Positions 42,121-51,604 of a stretch of DNA of 52,689 nt are shown in pieces (within the stretch, counting starts at the first letter, position 1; each line of letters begins with the position of its first letter). The position numbers and the translations under genes are program-made. The stretch covers positions 1 to 52,689 of the forward strand of contig CAMBPQ010000016.1 of the NCBI GenBank assembly GCA_945869735.1. Reading direction: 5' to 3'. A model generated the notes under the pieces. The model was not told the origin of the DNA, did no database searches, and saw only the letters and a program-made list of their open reading frames with translations. The DNA is from Planctomicrobium piriforme. GTDB taxonomy: Bacteria > Planctomycetota > Planctomycetia > Pirellulales > UBA1268.

Positions 42121-43035
42121 TCACGCCGCAGCCGGGGCGAGGATTTCCTTGAGCGCCACGGCAATGTCGGGATATTGAAAAATGAAGCCCGTGTCGAGTG
42201 CCACTTTTGGGATCACCCGCTGCGAAGCAAACAGCACCTTGGCGAACTCGCCGAACAGAATCCGGAGGCCGATGTAGGGAGCCGGCATGAAGGCGGGCCG
42301 GTGCAACTGCCTGCCCAGCGCCTTGGTGAACTCGCTGTTGCGCACCGGGTGGGGCGACACAGCATTCATCGGGCCATGGATCGACTGAGTGTCGGCCGCA
42401 TGCACGTAAAGCCGGGCGATGTCGGCGACGTGCACCCACGGCATCCATTGCCTGCCGCTGCCGAGTGGGCCGCCGGCGCCGAGTTGGAAGGGGGTGAGCA
42501 TCTTGGCGAGGGCCCCGCCTCCCGAGCCGAGGACGATTCCAGTCCGGGCCGTGACGACGCGAACACCCACGCCTTCAGCGGCCATGGCCTCCTTCTCCCA
42601 GTCGATGCAGACGTGGGCGAGAAAGTCATCGGCCGGCGAAGCCGTCTCGGTGAGTTCCTCATCGCCCCGGTCGCCGTAATAGCCGACGGCCGATGCCGAC
42701 ACGAGCACTGCGGGCTTCGTGTGGGCCTGAACGATGCCCTGCACGAGGTGCCTCGTGCCGACGACACGACTGTCGCGGATTCTGGCTTTCTGAGCCGCCG
42801 TCCACCGTCCCTCAGCAACAGATTCGCCAGCGAGATGAAAGACGGCGTCGATCCCTTCGAAGGCCTCCTGGGGTGGCGGCCCCTCGAGCGGATCCCAGCG
42901 GACGATCCGGCCGGCAAGGTGGCCGATCGACTGCCGGGCGCGGTCGGGATTCCGGGAGACGATGGTCGGTCGGTCGAGCATCCGCAACAGCCGCGGTCCG
43001 ACGAACCCCGTGCCACCGGTGACCAAGGCCCTCAT
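42121..43035 (-). CDS. TIGR01777/YfcH family NAD-dependent epimerase-like protein
   Basis: A 304-residue extended SDR. The N-terminus VTGGTGFVGPRLL, the active-site region SASAVGYYGDRGDE and the DUF1731-type C-terminal part (HRPAFMPAPYIGLRILFGE) place it in the TIGR01777 (YfcH) family; the substrate is unknown. The ATG at 43035 has GAGGAGG six bases upstream, which decides it over a much longer frame. Confidence 0.88.
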   Translation of the reverse strand: MRALVTGGTGFVGPRLLRMLDRPTIVSRNPDRARQSIGHLAGRIVRWDPLEGPPPQEAFEGIDAVFHLAGESVAEGRWTAAQKARIRDSRVVGTRHLVQGIVQAHTKPAVLVSASAVGYYGDRGDEELTETASPADDFLAHVCIDWEKEAMAAEGVGVRVVTARTGIVLGSGGGALAKMLTPFQLGAGGPLGSGRQWMPWVHVADIARLYVHAADTQSIHGPMNAVSPHPVRNSEFTKALGRQLHRPAFMPAPYIGLRILFGEFAKVLFASQRVIPKVALDTGFIFQYPDIAVALKEILAPAAA

Positions 43036-43158
43036 GTCGATCCTCCTCGCCCTTGTTTGCCGCGGGGGCGGAAGGCCCTGCGGGCCCGCCTGTACCAAAC
43101 CGCGCGGGAAGTATAGACAAGAGTTTGTGTTTCGGCGCCCGGAGTAGCATTCCCTCCC

Positions 43159-44418
43159 TTGTTCCAACCCTTCCTCCCGCCTCGCGGCAGCCGGCGTCGC
43201 GATCTGCTCGTCTCGACGATCGACGCGATGGCCTTCAGTGTCATGGTCGGTTGCGGTGAGACGTATCTGCCGGCGTTCGCGCTGGCCCTCGGGATGGGGC
43301 CGATCGCCTCGGGGATGGTGGCGAGCGTGCCGATTCTCGCCGGTGCGGTGATCCAGTTGGCCGCGCCTCTGGCCGTGGCCCGCGTGGGCAGCAACCGCCG
43401 CTGGGTGATCGCGTGCACCACGGTGCAGGCAGCCTGCTTCGTGCCGTTTGTGTGGTGGGCGGTGCGGGGCCACGCGGAACTCTGGCAGATCCTGGTGGCG
43501 GCCGCCGCCTACTGGTCGGCCGGCATGGCCTCCGCTCCGGCGTGGACTGCCTGGATGGCAACGCTGGTTCCCGATCAGATCCGCACGCCCTACTTCGCGC
43601 AGCGGAACCGGCTCGGACAACTCGGCGTGTTCCTGGGCTTTGTGGTGGGAGGTCTCGTGCTGCAGTGGGGCGAGCAGCGGTCTGCCCTGCTCCCTGCCTT
43701 CGCGGTGCTGTTTGCCATCGCGGGCGCTTTTCGCCTGGGCTCGACCGCCTGCCTCTGGTCCTGCCGCGAGCCGCCCCGGCAGGACCCGGCGGATGATCAT
43801 CGCGGTACCGAACAACCGCTGGCGTCGCGGGTGGCTACCGCCCTTCGCAGCATGGCGGAGCGGCCCTCGGGTTCGCTGGTCGCCTACCTCTGCTGCTTCG
43901 TCTTCGGAGCCCAGTTCGCCGCTCCCTACTTCACACCCTTCATGCTTCGGCAACTGGGCTTTTCATACCACGCGTTCATGCTCGTGTTCGCCACGAGTTT
44001 TCTCACCAAGGCCTTGCTGCTCCCCGCGATCGGAAGGCTCGCCTCCCGGATCGGTTCACTCTCACTTCTTTGGGTGGCGAGCCTGGCCATCGGGCCTTTG
44101 GCGCTGCTCTGGCTGCCGTCGGGGAACGTCGCCTATCTGTCGGTCGTGCAGGTCGTGGCGGGGGCCTGTTGGGCGGCCTACGAACTCGCCGTGATGCTGC
44201 TCTTCTTCGAGATGCTCAGCGAGCGCGAGCGGGCCGGCGTGGTCACGGTCTACAACCTCGGGATCGCTGTGGCGACGGTGGCCGGGGCTGCGTGCGGCGG
44301 CCTGCTGTTGCGAGCGCTCGGCGAAACCTGGGAGGCGTATGCCTGCCTCTTTGTCGTTTCGAGCCTCGCGAGGCTCGCGGCGATCCCGCTGCTCCGCCGC
44401 GTGCGGGCGAGCTTGTGA
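43159..44418 (+). CDS. Major facilitator superfamily transporter
   Basis: A 419-residue inner-membrane protein with about 12 hydrophobic segments and a central cytoplasmic loop near residues 200-225 (Asp/Pro/Arg-rich). The substrate cannot be told. The start is probably TTG at 43159, since the only nearby ATG lies inside the first helix region; this makes the first residues uncertain. Its stop abuts the convergent secreted-protein gene with no spacing. Confidence 0.82.
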   Translation: MFQPFLPPRGSRRRDLLVSTIDAMAFSVMVGCGETYLPAFALALGMGPIASGMVASVPILAGAVIQLAAPLAVARVGSNRRWVIACTTVQAACFVPFVWWAVRGHAELWQILVAAAAYWSAGMASAPAWTAWMATLVPDQIRTPYFAQRNRLGQLGVFLGFVVGGLVLQWGEQRSALLPAFAVLFAIAGAFRLGSTACLWSCREPPRQDPADDHRGTEQPLASRVATALRSMAERPSGSLVAYLCCFVFGAQFAAPYFTPFMLRQLGFSYHAFMLVFATSFLTKALLLPAIGRLASRIGSLSLLWVASLAIGPLALLWLPSGNVAYLSVVQVVAGACWAAYELAVMLLFFEMLSERERAGVVTVYNLGIAVATVAGAACGGLLLRALGETWEAYACLFVVSSLARLAAIPLLRRVRASL

Positions 44419-45078
44419 TCAGCCCGCCGGCATCGAGGCTTCGTGGGCGAGGCTGTCGAGAAAGGTGCGGGCCTTCCCGTAATCGCCGGCGGCATATTGC
44501 TTGACGCGCGTTTTGAGCGCATCGACGAACTTTGAAACGGTCGTCTGGATGGCCTGATAGTCGGAATACTGAATGCTGCCACCGGAAGCCGCGCGGTGGG
44601 CGAAGAGCGTGTCGAGGTCCTCGCGGTAGGGCGTGAAGACCTTGTCGGTGAGAATCAGCGGGTATGCGATGTGGCCGGTGACGGGGTCGAGTTGTGTTGA
44701 GCCGAGGCGGGGCGGGGCAGCCATCTTGGCCATCCGGATCGCTTGTTCTTGGGTCACCCGCGGACCGGCCTCGTCAGCCCGCCGGTCCTTGTTCTCTTTC
44801 CGCATCTCGAAGTAGGTCTCGGTCCAACGAAGGCGGTTTTGGATCTCGAGCGTCTTGGCGTCTTCCCAGTTCTTCGCAGCTTCGGAGTTTTGCATGTTCT
44901 CGTAGCCCTTCGCCCGCATCATCTCCGACATGCCGTAGGCGGCACCTTGGCCCGCCGTAGAGGCGTAGCCGCCGCGGTTGAAGCCCATGCCCCATTGGGC
45001 CGAGGCCCCGACGGCCAAGAGACCGCAGGCAAGCGCGGGGATGGAGAGCCGAACAAGATGCCAGGAGCGGAGAAGCAT
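44419..45078 (-). CDS. Hypothetical secreted protein
   Basis: A 219-residue exported protein. A signal peptide (about 1-27, ending GASAQ) precedes a Gly-rich start (WGMGFNRGGYAST) and a helical, charged region (about 55-110: WEDAKTLEIQNRL, EMRKENKDRRADE) that could form coiled coil. The rest is helical with no family I recognise. It is a type of secreted protein often seen in planctomycetes. The ATG at 45078 starts the signal peptide. The 200-bp divergent gap to the HEAT-repeat gene holds no clear promoter motif. Confidence 0.68.
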   Translation of the reverse strand: MLLRSWHLVRLSIPALACGLLAVGASAQWGMGFNRGGYASTAGQGAAYGMSEMMRAKGYENMQNSEAAKNWEDAKTLEIQNRLRWTETYFEMRKENKDRRADEAGPRVTQEQAIRMAKMAAPPRLGSTQLDPVTGHIAYPLILTDKVFTPYREDLDTLFAHRAASGGSIQYSDYQAIQTTVSKFVDALKTRVKQYAAGDYGKARTFLDSLAHEASMPAG

Positions 45079-45278
45079 GGGCGGCCTCGAAGGACTTTGG
45101 TTTGGGCAACGCATTCCGGATGACAAGGAAAACTCATCGTGCCGAAAAACCGCCCACTAGTATACTCGGTAGCCTCGGAGCGGGCGACGGCGATTTGACC
45201 GACTCGTGAAGGCCGAATGCTCCGTCCGAATGGCAGACTTTCGTTTTTAAGAAAAGTGGTTCTGGGAGGAGCACGCAG

Positions 45279-47195
45279 ATGATCCGGCAGCCGCATTCTA
45301 TGACCATGGCCTTGATGATGGCCGCCAGTTTTCTGATTGCTGCACCCGGTTGCAGCGGCAGGCAGGCTCCGCCAAAGCCGGTGCCGGTGCCGGTCGCCGC
45401 CGCTCCCGCGGCAGCAGAGTCAACCGAATCACCCGCCGTGGTTTCCGGGCCCGCGGCCGCGGCGACGATCCAGGATCTGATCGAGCGCTTGGCGGCGACG
45501 ACCGACAGTAGGTCGCGGGTTTTGGTGATCGATGAAATCGGCGCGGTGGGGCAAAATGCGAAGCCCGCGCTCGCGGCGCTTCTGGGCGTGCTGGCCGACG
45601 AGGAACCGCGGGTCCGCTGGCACGCAGTTCGGGCGATCGGCCTGATCGGCGAAGATGCCCGTTCTGCGATTCCCGCAATCCTCAAACTTCTCAAGGATCA
45701 GGATCCGATCGTGGTGACGCAGGCCGCAGCCGCCATCGCCCTGATCCGCGAGGATGATGGCCGCGATCCGATCCCCGCGGCCGATGCCGCCCTCTACGCA
45801 TTAGCCATCGATCCCCTGGCCAACACGCTGGTGCATCCCGACGCCCGTGCCCGCCGCGCGGCGCTGCGAAGCCTCCGCCGGTTGAGCACATCGCTCGAAG
45901 ACATGGCACCGATCGTGTCAAAGCAACTGGCCGACGCCGACCACTCCGTCGTGCTCGCCGCACTGCAGACACTCGCCGACATGGACGATGACGCCGTGCC
46001 GTTTCTGATCGAGGCGCTCAAAGACCCCAAGTCGCGGTATTGGGCCGAGGTAGCGATCACGGAAGTCGGCCCGAGGGCCGCCGCCGCGACCGAGGAACTG
46101 GCCAAGGTCGTCGGCGAGGCCGGCAACGAGGAACGGCTTCAGGCGATCCTCGCGCTGGCTGCCATCGGTGAAAAAGCGTCGGCTGCCGCGCCGGAGATCG
46201 CCAAGGTGCTCGCGTCCGACGACGAATCGTCGCGGTTGGCGGCGGCGTTTGCGTTGGGCCGGATCAAGGCCGCAGGGTGCGATGAATGCCTCACGAAGGC
46301 CGCAGGCTCGGACGATCGCTTTCTCGCGGCAACGGCCGCCTGGGCGCGGGCGCGGATTCATCCCGACGATGCGTCGCTGGTGAAAGAAGCGATCGATCGC
46401 CTGACCAAGGGGCTGACGGACGCCGACCCTGATGTGCGGTCCGGCTGTGTCTCGGGCCTCTCGGATCTCGCAGACAACTTCGACGATTCAGCCCGCCAGC
46501 GACTGGCCGACACTTTCGTGGGCCTCTTGTCAGACGCGGATCCGGACGTGGGGAGGGCCGCGGGGGGGGCGCTGATTCGGCTTGGATCCGCGGCGGTTGG
46601 GGCGTTGCAGTCGAAGATGAACGATCCCGCTATCCGGCTCAACATCATGGAGATCCTCGCGGCCGTGGGTCCGGCTGCGAAGCCGGCGCTCGCCGAACTG
46701 GTGAAGGGCCTAGCCGAGTCCGATCCGCAGGTTCGTGGAGACGCGGCCGTGGCCATCGGGGCTATCGGGGCCGAGGCGACTGCCGCGGTGCCCGAACTGC
46801 AAAAACTGGTGGCGGACGAAACGGTGGCCGCGGGGGTGCGGTATGCCGCGGCCTATGCCCTCGGCAGCATTGGCCCGTCGGCCTTGGCGGCTGAGCCGGT
46901 GCTCCGCGAACTGACGCAGTCAAAGGACGAAATGATGGCGACCGTGGCTGTCTGGGCCACGCTGAAGATCAAGCCGGACGACAAGTCGTTGTTCGCAGCC
47001 GCCGTGCCCTTGCTGCGGCGGGCCCTGCGTGGCGACAGAGAGAACGTCAGGCTCGAGGCGGCCGTGGCGCTCGGCGATATTGGCTCTCCCGCGGCCTCGG
47101 CGGTCCCGCTGCTCGAGCTTGTCGCCGAAGAAGATCCCGCGAAGCCCGTGCGGGCGGCGGCCGCGGCAGCGCTCGCGAAGATCAAGGAACGATAG
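45279..47195 (+). CDS. HEAT-repeat lipoprotein
   Basis: A 638-residue protein. The signal sequence ends in a lipobox-like AAPGC (Cys about 25), followed by a Pro/Ala linker, so it is probably lipid-anchored in the periplasm. From about residue 65 it consists of HEAT/PBS-lyase-type repeats of about 37 residues (for example DEEPRVRWHAVRAIGLIGEDA, and many similar AAxALGxIG segments). It is likely a protein-binding scaffold. Planctomycetes have many HEAT-repeat proteins; the partner is unknown. Confidence 0.82.
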   Translation: MIRQPHSMTMALMMAASFLIAAPGCSGRQAPPKPVPVPVAAAPAAAESTESPAVVSGPAAAATIQDLIERLAATTDSRSRVLVIDEIGAVGQNAKPALAALLGVLADEEPRVRWHAVRAIGLIGEDARSAIPAILKLLKDQDPIVVTQAAAAIALIREDDGRDPIPAADAALYALAIDPLANTLVHPDARARRAALRSLRRLSTSLEDMAPIVSKQLADADHSVVLAALQTLADMDDDAVPFLIEALKDPKSRYWAEVAITEVGPRAAAATEELAKVVGEAGNEERLQAILALAAIGEKASAAAPEIAKVLASDDESSRLAAAFALGRIKAAGCDECLTKAAGSDDRFLAATAAWARARIHPDDASLVKEAIDRLTKGLTDADPDVRSGCVSGLSDLADNFDDSARQRLADTFVGLLSDADPDVGRAAGGALIRLGSAAVGALQSKMNDPAIRLNIMEILAAVGPAAKPALAELVKGLAESDPQVRGDAAVAIGAIGAEATAAVPELQKLVADETVAAGVRYAAAYALGSIGPSALAAEPVLRELTQSKDEMMATVAVWATLKIKPDDKSLFAAAVPLLRRALRGDRENVRLEAAVALGDIGSPAASAVPLLELVAEEDPAKPVRAAAAAALAKIKER

Positions 47196-47205
47196 AGCTT
47201 TCGGG

Positions 47206-47312
47206 TCAGACGTACGTGAATCGCTGGTTCGGGGGCGGCAAAAGTCTCATCGCCGGGGCGAGGATACGCCCAAGGCTCCTCGAGCGTTCGCCGACCCCCT
47301 CGCCTCCCTCAC
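47206..47312 (-). repeat. Interspersed repeat family 2, copy 2
   Basis: Reverse-oriented partner of the element at 33015. Matching blocks are 47275-47299 (25 bp) and 47232-47248 (17 bp), with an ACGTACGTC-type end near 47208-47217. It lies about 57 bp after the stop of the methyltransferase-like gene, in that gene's orientation, as copy 1 does after the YAP-rich gene. Confidence 0.85.
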
Positions 47313-47368
47313 TCGGTTCGCCAGCTCGTCGCTTCATACGCCAGACCCGCTCGAGTCTTCGGATAGCT

Positions 47369-47908
47369 TCAGCCGGCCCGCTGCAGCACCGTCCGCGCGG
47401 CCAGTTCATCGATCTTCGCCTTCGGCAGCGTGGTCCAGATCTGTTGGGCCGATTCCACGAACACAGTCGACTGCGCGGTGGTGAGTCGCTGGAGGAAGAA
47501 CCACGATCGCGACAGGTGCCGGTCATCGTTGATGGCCGAGATCACCACCATGTCGAACACACCGAGGTGGTTGCAGACCCGCGCCAGCGCTGAATCGATG
47601 TTGCCGGGCACGAGTTGCACCCGGGCCTTCGCGTGGAGCCGTTGGTGTGCCTGCTTCAGCGAGACTCCCGGCGTGTCGGTTGGCTGGCGGCCTTCGAAGC
47701 GGTCGAGCCCGACGTAGTGAATGTCGGCCGTGGCGAGTGATGCGGCGGCGGCTTCCAGCAGCCGCTCCGTGCGGCCAAGCGTGCCCAACCCGAGTTCGAG
47801 GATTCGCCGTGGGGGCGACGTGAGCGCGTGGCGAAGGAGGACCCGCTCGCCCGCCGGCTTCGAGAATCTGGTGAGCCAGAGTTTCCGCAGCATCCCCATC
47901 TGAGCCAT
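47369..47908 (-). CDS. SAM-dependent methyltransferase-like protein
   Basis: A 179-residue class I methyltransferase-like protein. Motif I is [12 protein letters not shown] (about residue 35-46), followed by the [11 protein letters not shown] acidic strand, a LVPGNID segment and [11 protein letters not shown]. The target is unknown; a shorter fold without a clear substrate domain makes it hard to place. The ATG at 47908 ([11 protein letters not shown]) is preferred over an upstream ATG at 47962. The 263-bp gap upstream (47909-48171) is shared with the divergent leuC and holds no further gene. Confidence 0.6.
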   Translation of the reverse strand: MAQMGMLRKLWLTRFSKPAGERVLLRHALTSPPRRILELGLGTLGRTERLLEAAAASLATADIHYVGLDRFEGRQPTDTPGVSLKQAHQRLHAKARVQLVPGNIDSALARVCNHLGVFDMVVISAINDDRHLSRSWFFLQRLTTAQSTVFVESAQQIWTTLPKAKIDELAARTVLQRAG

Positions 47909-48171
47909 GGCAATCCTCGCCCTACGATGACACGGAGGGCCTCCCACGACCGACCGCATCATGGGGGATCGGCCGGGCGACTCAGCCGGCTAAAGTGACC
48001 GCCCCGAAAGCGGCACACTTTGCCGGAGCGGCATTCCATGAACAACGGGAACCGGTCGCCGACGGGCTTGCTGCGCCGCCGTTCTATGAGGGGTCGCGGC
48101 ATCGGCCCTCGCGTTTGGTACATTTCAACCTGCGGTCGTCTTGTTTTTTCCTCACCGGCCCATCTCCTACC

Positions 48172-49581
48172 ATGCCCTCAGCACCCCGCACGCTGCTCGA
48201 CAAGATCTGGGACGACCACGTCGTCTGTACGCCCCCCGGCGAACTGCCCCTGCTCTACATCGACCGTCACCTCGTGCACGAGGTGACGAGTCCTCAGGCC
48301 TTCGAGGGGCTGCGGCTCGCCGGTCGCCGGCTGCGCCGGCCCGAGGCCACGTTTGCTACCCCCGATCACAACGTGCCGACGACCGACCGTCGGCTGCCCA
48401 TCGCCGATCCGATTTCGAAGCAACAGATCGACACGCTGCGGGCCAACTGCCGGGAGTTCGGCGTCCGCCTCTTCGATCTCGACGACGTGGATCAGGGCAT
48501 CGTCCACGTGATCGGTCCCGAGTTGGGGATCACGCAACCCGGCATGACGATCGTCTGCGGCGACAGCCACACGGCCACGCACGGGGCGATGGGCGCCCTC
48601 GCCTTCGGCATCGGCACGAGCGAGGTGGAGCACGTGCTCGCCACACAGACACTCCGCCAAGCGAAGCCGAAATCGCTCGAGGTGCGCGTCGAAGGCAGCC
48701 TGCCGGCGGGAGTGACCGCGAAAGACATCGTGCTCTATCTCATCGGCCGGCTCTCCACCGAGGGTGGCGTAGGGCACGTCATCGAATACACGGGCGAGTG
48801 CATCCGCAGCCTGGGGATGGAGCAGCGGATGACCGTCTGCAACATGTCGATCGAGGCCGGGGCCCGCGCTGGCATGATCGCCCCCGACGCCGTCACATTC
48901 GACTACCTCCGCGGTCGCGATCACGCCCCGAAGGATTACGATGCCGCGGTCGCCCACTGGGAGAAACTCCCGAGCGATCCGGGCGCAGTCTACGATCGCG
49001 TGGAAATCTTCAGGGCAGCCGACGTCGTTCCGCAGGTGACCTGGGGCACGAATCCGGCCCAGGTTACCGGCATCGACGCGGCGGTCCCTGATCCTGCCGC
49101 GTTCGCCGATCCCAACGATCGTTCGAGTGCCGCCCGGGCGCTCGACTACATGGGGCTCTCGGGGGGTACGAGAATCGTCGATATCCCGCTCGATCGCGTG
49201 TTTATCGGCTCGTGCACCAACAGTCGCATCGAGGATCTGCGGGCTGCCGCCAGCGTGCTCCGGGGCTACCGCGTGGCGCCGTCGGTGCGGGCGATGGTGG
49301 TGCCGGGCAGTGGCCGGGTGAAGCGACAGGCGGAACAGGAGGGGCTCGACCGCATATTTCGCGAGGCTGGCTTCGATTGGCGCGAGGCGGGCTGCAGCAT
49401 GTGTCTGGGGATGAACCCCGACACGCTTGCCCCGCAGGAGCGGTGCGCGTCGACGAGCAACCGCAACTTCGAGGGCCGTCAGGGCAAGGGGGGCCGCACG
49501 CACCTCGTCTCGCCGGCCATGGCCGCCGCCGCCGCGGTCACGGGGCACTTCGTCGACGTCCGCGAATGGCACTATAAGTAG
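48172..49581 (+). CDS. leuC: 3-isopropylmalate dehydratase large subunit
   Basis: A 469-residue aconitase-family subunit that isomerises isopropylmalate in leucine synthesis. The [4Fe-4S] ligands are in FIGSCTNSR and [26 protein letters not shown] and [10 protein letters not shown] are also typical. The ATG at 48172 gives the normal N-terminus. It is first in leuC-leuD with a 15-bp gap. A long open frame on the opposite strand is only a shadow. Confidence 0.97.
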   Translation: MPSAPRTLLDKIWDDHVVCTPPGELPLLYIDRHLVHEVTSPQAFEGLRLAGRRLRRPEATFATPDHNVPTTDRRLPIADPISKQQIDTLRANCREFGVRLFDLDDVDQGIVHVIGPELGITQPGMTIVCGDSHTATHGAMGALAFGIGTSEVEHVLATQTLRQAKPKSLEVRVEGSLPAGVTAKDIVLYLIGRLSTEGGVGHVIEYTGECIRSLGMEQRMTVCNMSIEAGARAGMIAPDAVTFDYLRGRDHAPKDYDAAVAHWEKLPSDPGAVYDRVEIFRAADVVPQVTWGTNPAQVTGIDAAVPDPAAFADPNDRSSAARALDYMGLSGGTRIVDIPLDRVFIGSCTNSRIEDLRAAASVLRGYRVAPSVRAMVVPGSGRVKRQAEQEGLDRIFREAGFDWREAGCSMCLGMNPDTLAPQERCASTSNRNFEGRQGKGGRTHLVSPAMAAAAAVTGHFVDVREWHYK

Positions 49582-49596
49582 GAGATTCCAAGCGCC

Positions 49597-50214
49597 ATGC
49601 AGTCGTTCACCACCCATACCGGCATCGTCGCCGCGATCAACCGGGCCAATGTCGACACTGACCAGATCATCCCCAAGCAGTTCCTCAAGCGGATCGAGCG
49701 GACCGGCTTCGGTCAGTTTCTGTTCTTCGACTGGCGTTTTCTGCCAGACGGCTCGTTGAATCCCGACTTTGAGCTCAATCAGCCGCCGGCTGCTGGGGCG
49801 AGCATCCTGCTGGCCCGCCGCAACTTCGGCTGTGGCTCCAGCCGTGAGCACGCGCCCTGGTCGCTGGCCGATTACGGCTTCCGTGCCGTGGTCGCCCCGA
49901 CGTTCGCCGACATCTTCTTCAACAACTGCGTCCAGAACGGGATCGTGCCGATCCGTCTCGACGAGTCTGACGTCGATGAACTCTTTCGACGCGCCGGCGC
50001 TGCCGCTGCAAAGGGGGGGCAGTATCACCTCCATGTCGATCTGAAGGCATGCACCGTCTCCGATGACGCGGGCTTTCAGCGATCGTTTGCGGTCGATCCG
50101 TTTCGCCGCCAGTGCCTCCTCGAGGGGCTCGACGACATCGCTCTCTCCCTGCGCCACACCGACGAGATCGCTGTCTGGGAGACGGCCCACGGTCTTCCCG
50201 CCGCGGCGCACTGA
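49597..50214 (+). CDS. leuD: 3-isopropylmalate dehydratase small subunit
   Basis: A 205-residue partner of Leu[28 protein letters not shown] and [13 protein letters not shown] are the family signatures. Its stop overlaps the start of the next gene (TGATG). Confidence 0.97.
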   Translation: MQSFTTHTGIVAAINRANVDTDQIIPKQFLKRIERTGFGQFLFFDWRFLPDGSLNPDFELNQPPAAGASILLARRNFGCGSSREHAPWSLADYGFRAVVAPTFADIFFNNCVQNGIVPIRLDESDVDELFRRAGAAAAKGGQYHLHVDLKACTVSDDAGFQRSFAVDPFRRQCLLEGLDDIALSLRHTDEIAVWETAHGLPAAAH

Positions 50215-51266
50215 TGGCGATGGCTGCTGCCGCCGCTTTGACCGTGCCGGCGAGGACGCTGGCCTGGAGTATGGCCTTTGCAGCCTGCGGCACGCTGGTC
50301 GCATGCCTGACTCTGGTGAGGGCGGATGAGCTGGTCTCGGCGACCGAAGAGGTCAGGATCACGACGATCGTCGATGACGTGCCTGGTGCAGGAGCGCTCA
50401 CCGTGTCCCCGAATGGGCAGACGGTCTATTGCCTCGACGAGGTCCGCCGGGCCGTGTTCGCGTTCGATCCGTTCGCTCCGGGTCGCCGTCGTGACGTGGT
50501 CGCGGCCGCCGCGGAGGGGCAGCCGGTACCCGTCGCAATTGGCTGCCTGCCGGGCGATCTGCTGGCCATCGTCGGCCGGTCGGGAGACGACTGGACGCTG
50601 CAGACGTTTCGCATCCGCCCGGGCGAGGTCGCAGACCCAGCGGCTCCTCTCCAATCCATCCGGCTGGGGACCGCGGCGACCGCCTCGCCGGTGGTCAAAC
50701 TGGTGGTGAGCCACATGCGTGACTGGCTGGCCGTGGTTGGGTTGCCCGAGCCGCTGGCCCCCGTTCTAAGAATCGTGTTTGCCGGCGTGGGGATGCGGCC
50801 GCTCGCCAATGACAGCTGGCCCGGGGTCGCGGCCGACCGCCGGCCAGCCGCTACGGCCGTCAGCCCCGCGGACGAGTTGGTGCTGCTGGAACAGCCGCGG
50901 GATGCGGTGACGGCGGCCACGGTGGCCTTCCACGGCGTGACGGGAGTTGAGTTGTTGCGGCTCGATACGGGTCTTCCCCAGGTTCGTGATGCCGCCTTCG
51001 GCCGCGGCGACGGCGCGCTGTGGGTGCTTGCCGGTGACGCCGCTTCGGCATCGCGTCCCGAGGGACTGTGGCGACTCCACGCCGTCATGCGAGACGGCCA
51101 GCAGGCGGTGAATCCCGCGCATGTTGCCCGGCTGATTGCACCACGGTCGATCGCCGCCGTATCGGAACGGTCGGTGGTGGTGACGCTCGCCGGCTCGATC
51201 GTGCGGATCGACCCGGTGGCCGGACGGGGGCGGACGAGGACCGACGAGAAACAGGACACTCCATGA
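50214..51266 (+). CDS. Hypothetical secreted protein, possibly beta-propeller
   Basis: A 350-residue protein with a hydrophobic N-terminal segment (about 15-38) acting as signal peptide or anchor. The segment ALTVSPNGQTVYCLDEVRR resembles YVTN/SMP-30-type propeller blades, and the chain is rich in short beta strands, so a propeller fold is plausible but not proven. No catalytic motifs. It is coupled to leuD (TGATG overlap) and to the next gene (ATGA overlap), so it is co-translated with leucine genes, although nothing in it suggests a role in that pathway. Confidence 0.65.
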   Translation: MAMAAAAALTVPARTLAWSMAFAACGTLVACLTLVRADELVSATEEVRITTIVDDVPGAGALTVSPNGQTVYCLDEVRRAVFAFDPFAPGRRRDVVAAAAEGQPVPVAIGCLPGDLLAIVGRSGDDWTLQTFRIRPGEVADPAAPLQSIRLGTAATASPVVKLVVSHMRDWLAVVGLPEPLAPVLRIVFAGVGMRPLANDSWPGVAADRRPAATAVSPADELVLLEQPRDAVTAATVAFHGVTGVELLRLDTGLPQVRDAAFGRGDGALWVLAGDAASASRPEGLWRLHAVMRDGQQAVNPAHVARLIAPRSIAAVSERSVVVTLAGSIVRIDPVAGRGRTRTDEKQDTP

Positions 51267-51595
51267 GCACAACGCGTCGCGAGAAGATCGAGGCCATGCT
51301 GAAGGACGACCCGCAGGATGTGTTTCTGCGGTACAGCCTGGCGCTCGAGATGGAGTCGGCCGGCGAATGGGAGGCCGGGCTCGAGATTCTCGAGGATCTG
51401 GCCCGCAGTGGGCCGCCGTACGTGCCCGCCTTCCACATGGCAGCCCAACACCTGATCAAGCGGGAGCGGATCGACGACGCCCGCCGTGCGCTGCGGGAGG
51501 GCATCGAGGCGGCGCGGCAGCAGGGCCACACGCATGCCGCCGGGGAGATGGCGGAACTCCTGATGAGCCTCGGGGTGATCGGCGAGGAGCCGTGA
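51263..51595 (+). CDS. Small TPR-like protein
   Basis: A 110-residue helical protein. DPQDVFLRYSLALEMESAGE and the following AGLEILEDLARSGPPYVPAFHMAAQ are TPR-like, and the second half repeats the pattern. It is likely a protein-protein adaptor. The ATG overlaps the upstream stop (ATGA). It converges on bioB with 9 bp between stops. Confidence 0.75.
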   Translation: MSTTRREKIEAMLKDDPQDVFLRYSLALEMESAGEWEAGLEILEDLARSGPPYVPAFHMAAQHLIKRERIDDARRALREGIEAARQQGHTHAAGEMAELLMSLGVIGEEP

Positions 51596-51604
51596 CGGGC
51601 CCGA

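Noticed and set aside
42121-43953. A 610-codon version of the TIGR01777 gene
   Set aside because: The extra N-terminal part runs opposite the MFS gene; GAGGAGG before the ATG at 43035 and the Rossmann start decide for the short form.
47909-48171. Leucine leader peptide/attenuator before leuC
   Set aside because: No short frame with a run of Leu codons followed by a terminator-like hairpin was found.
48178-50304. A 708-codon open frame on the minus strand opposite leuC and leuD
   Set aside because: It is an artefact of high GC; leuC and leuD are unmistakable on the plus strand and the antisense translation has no known motif.
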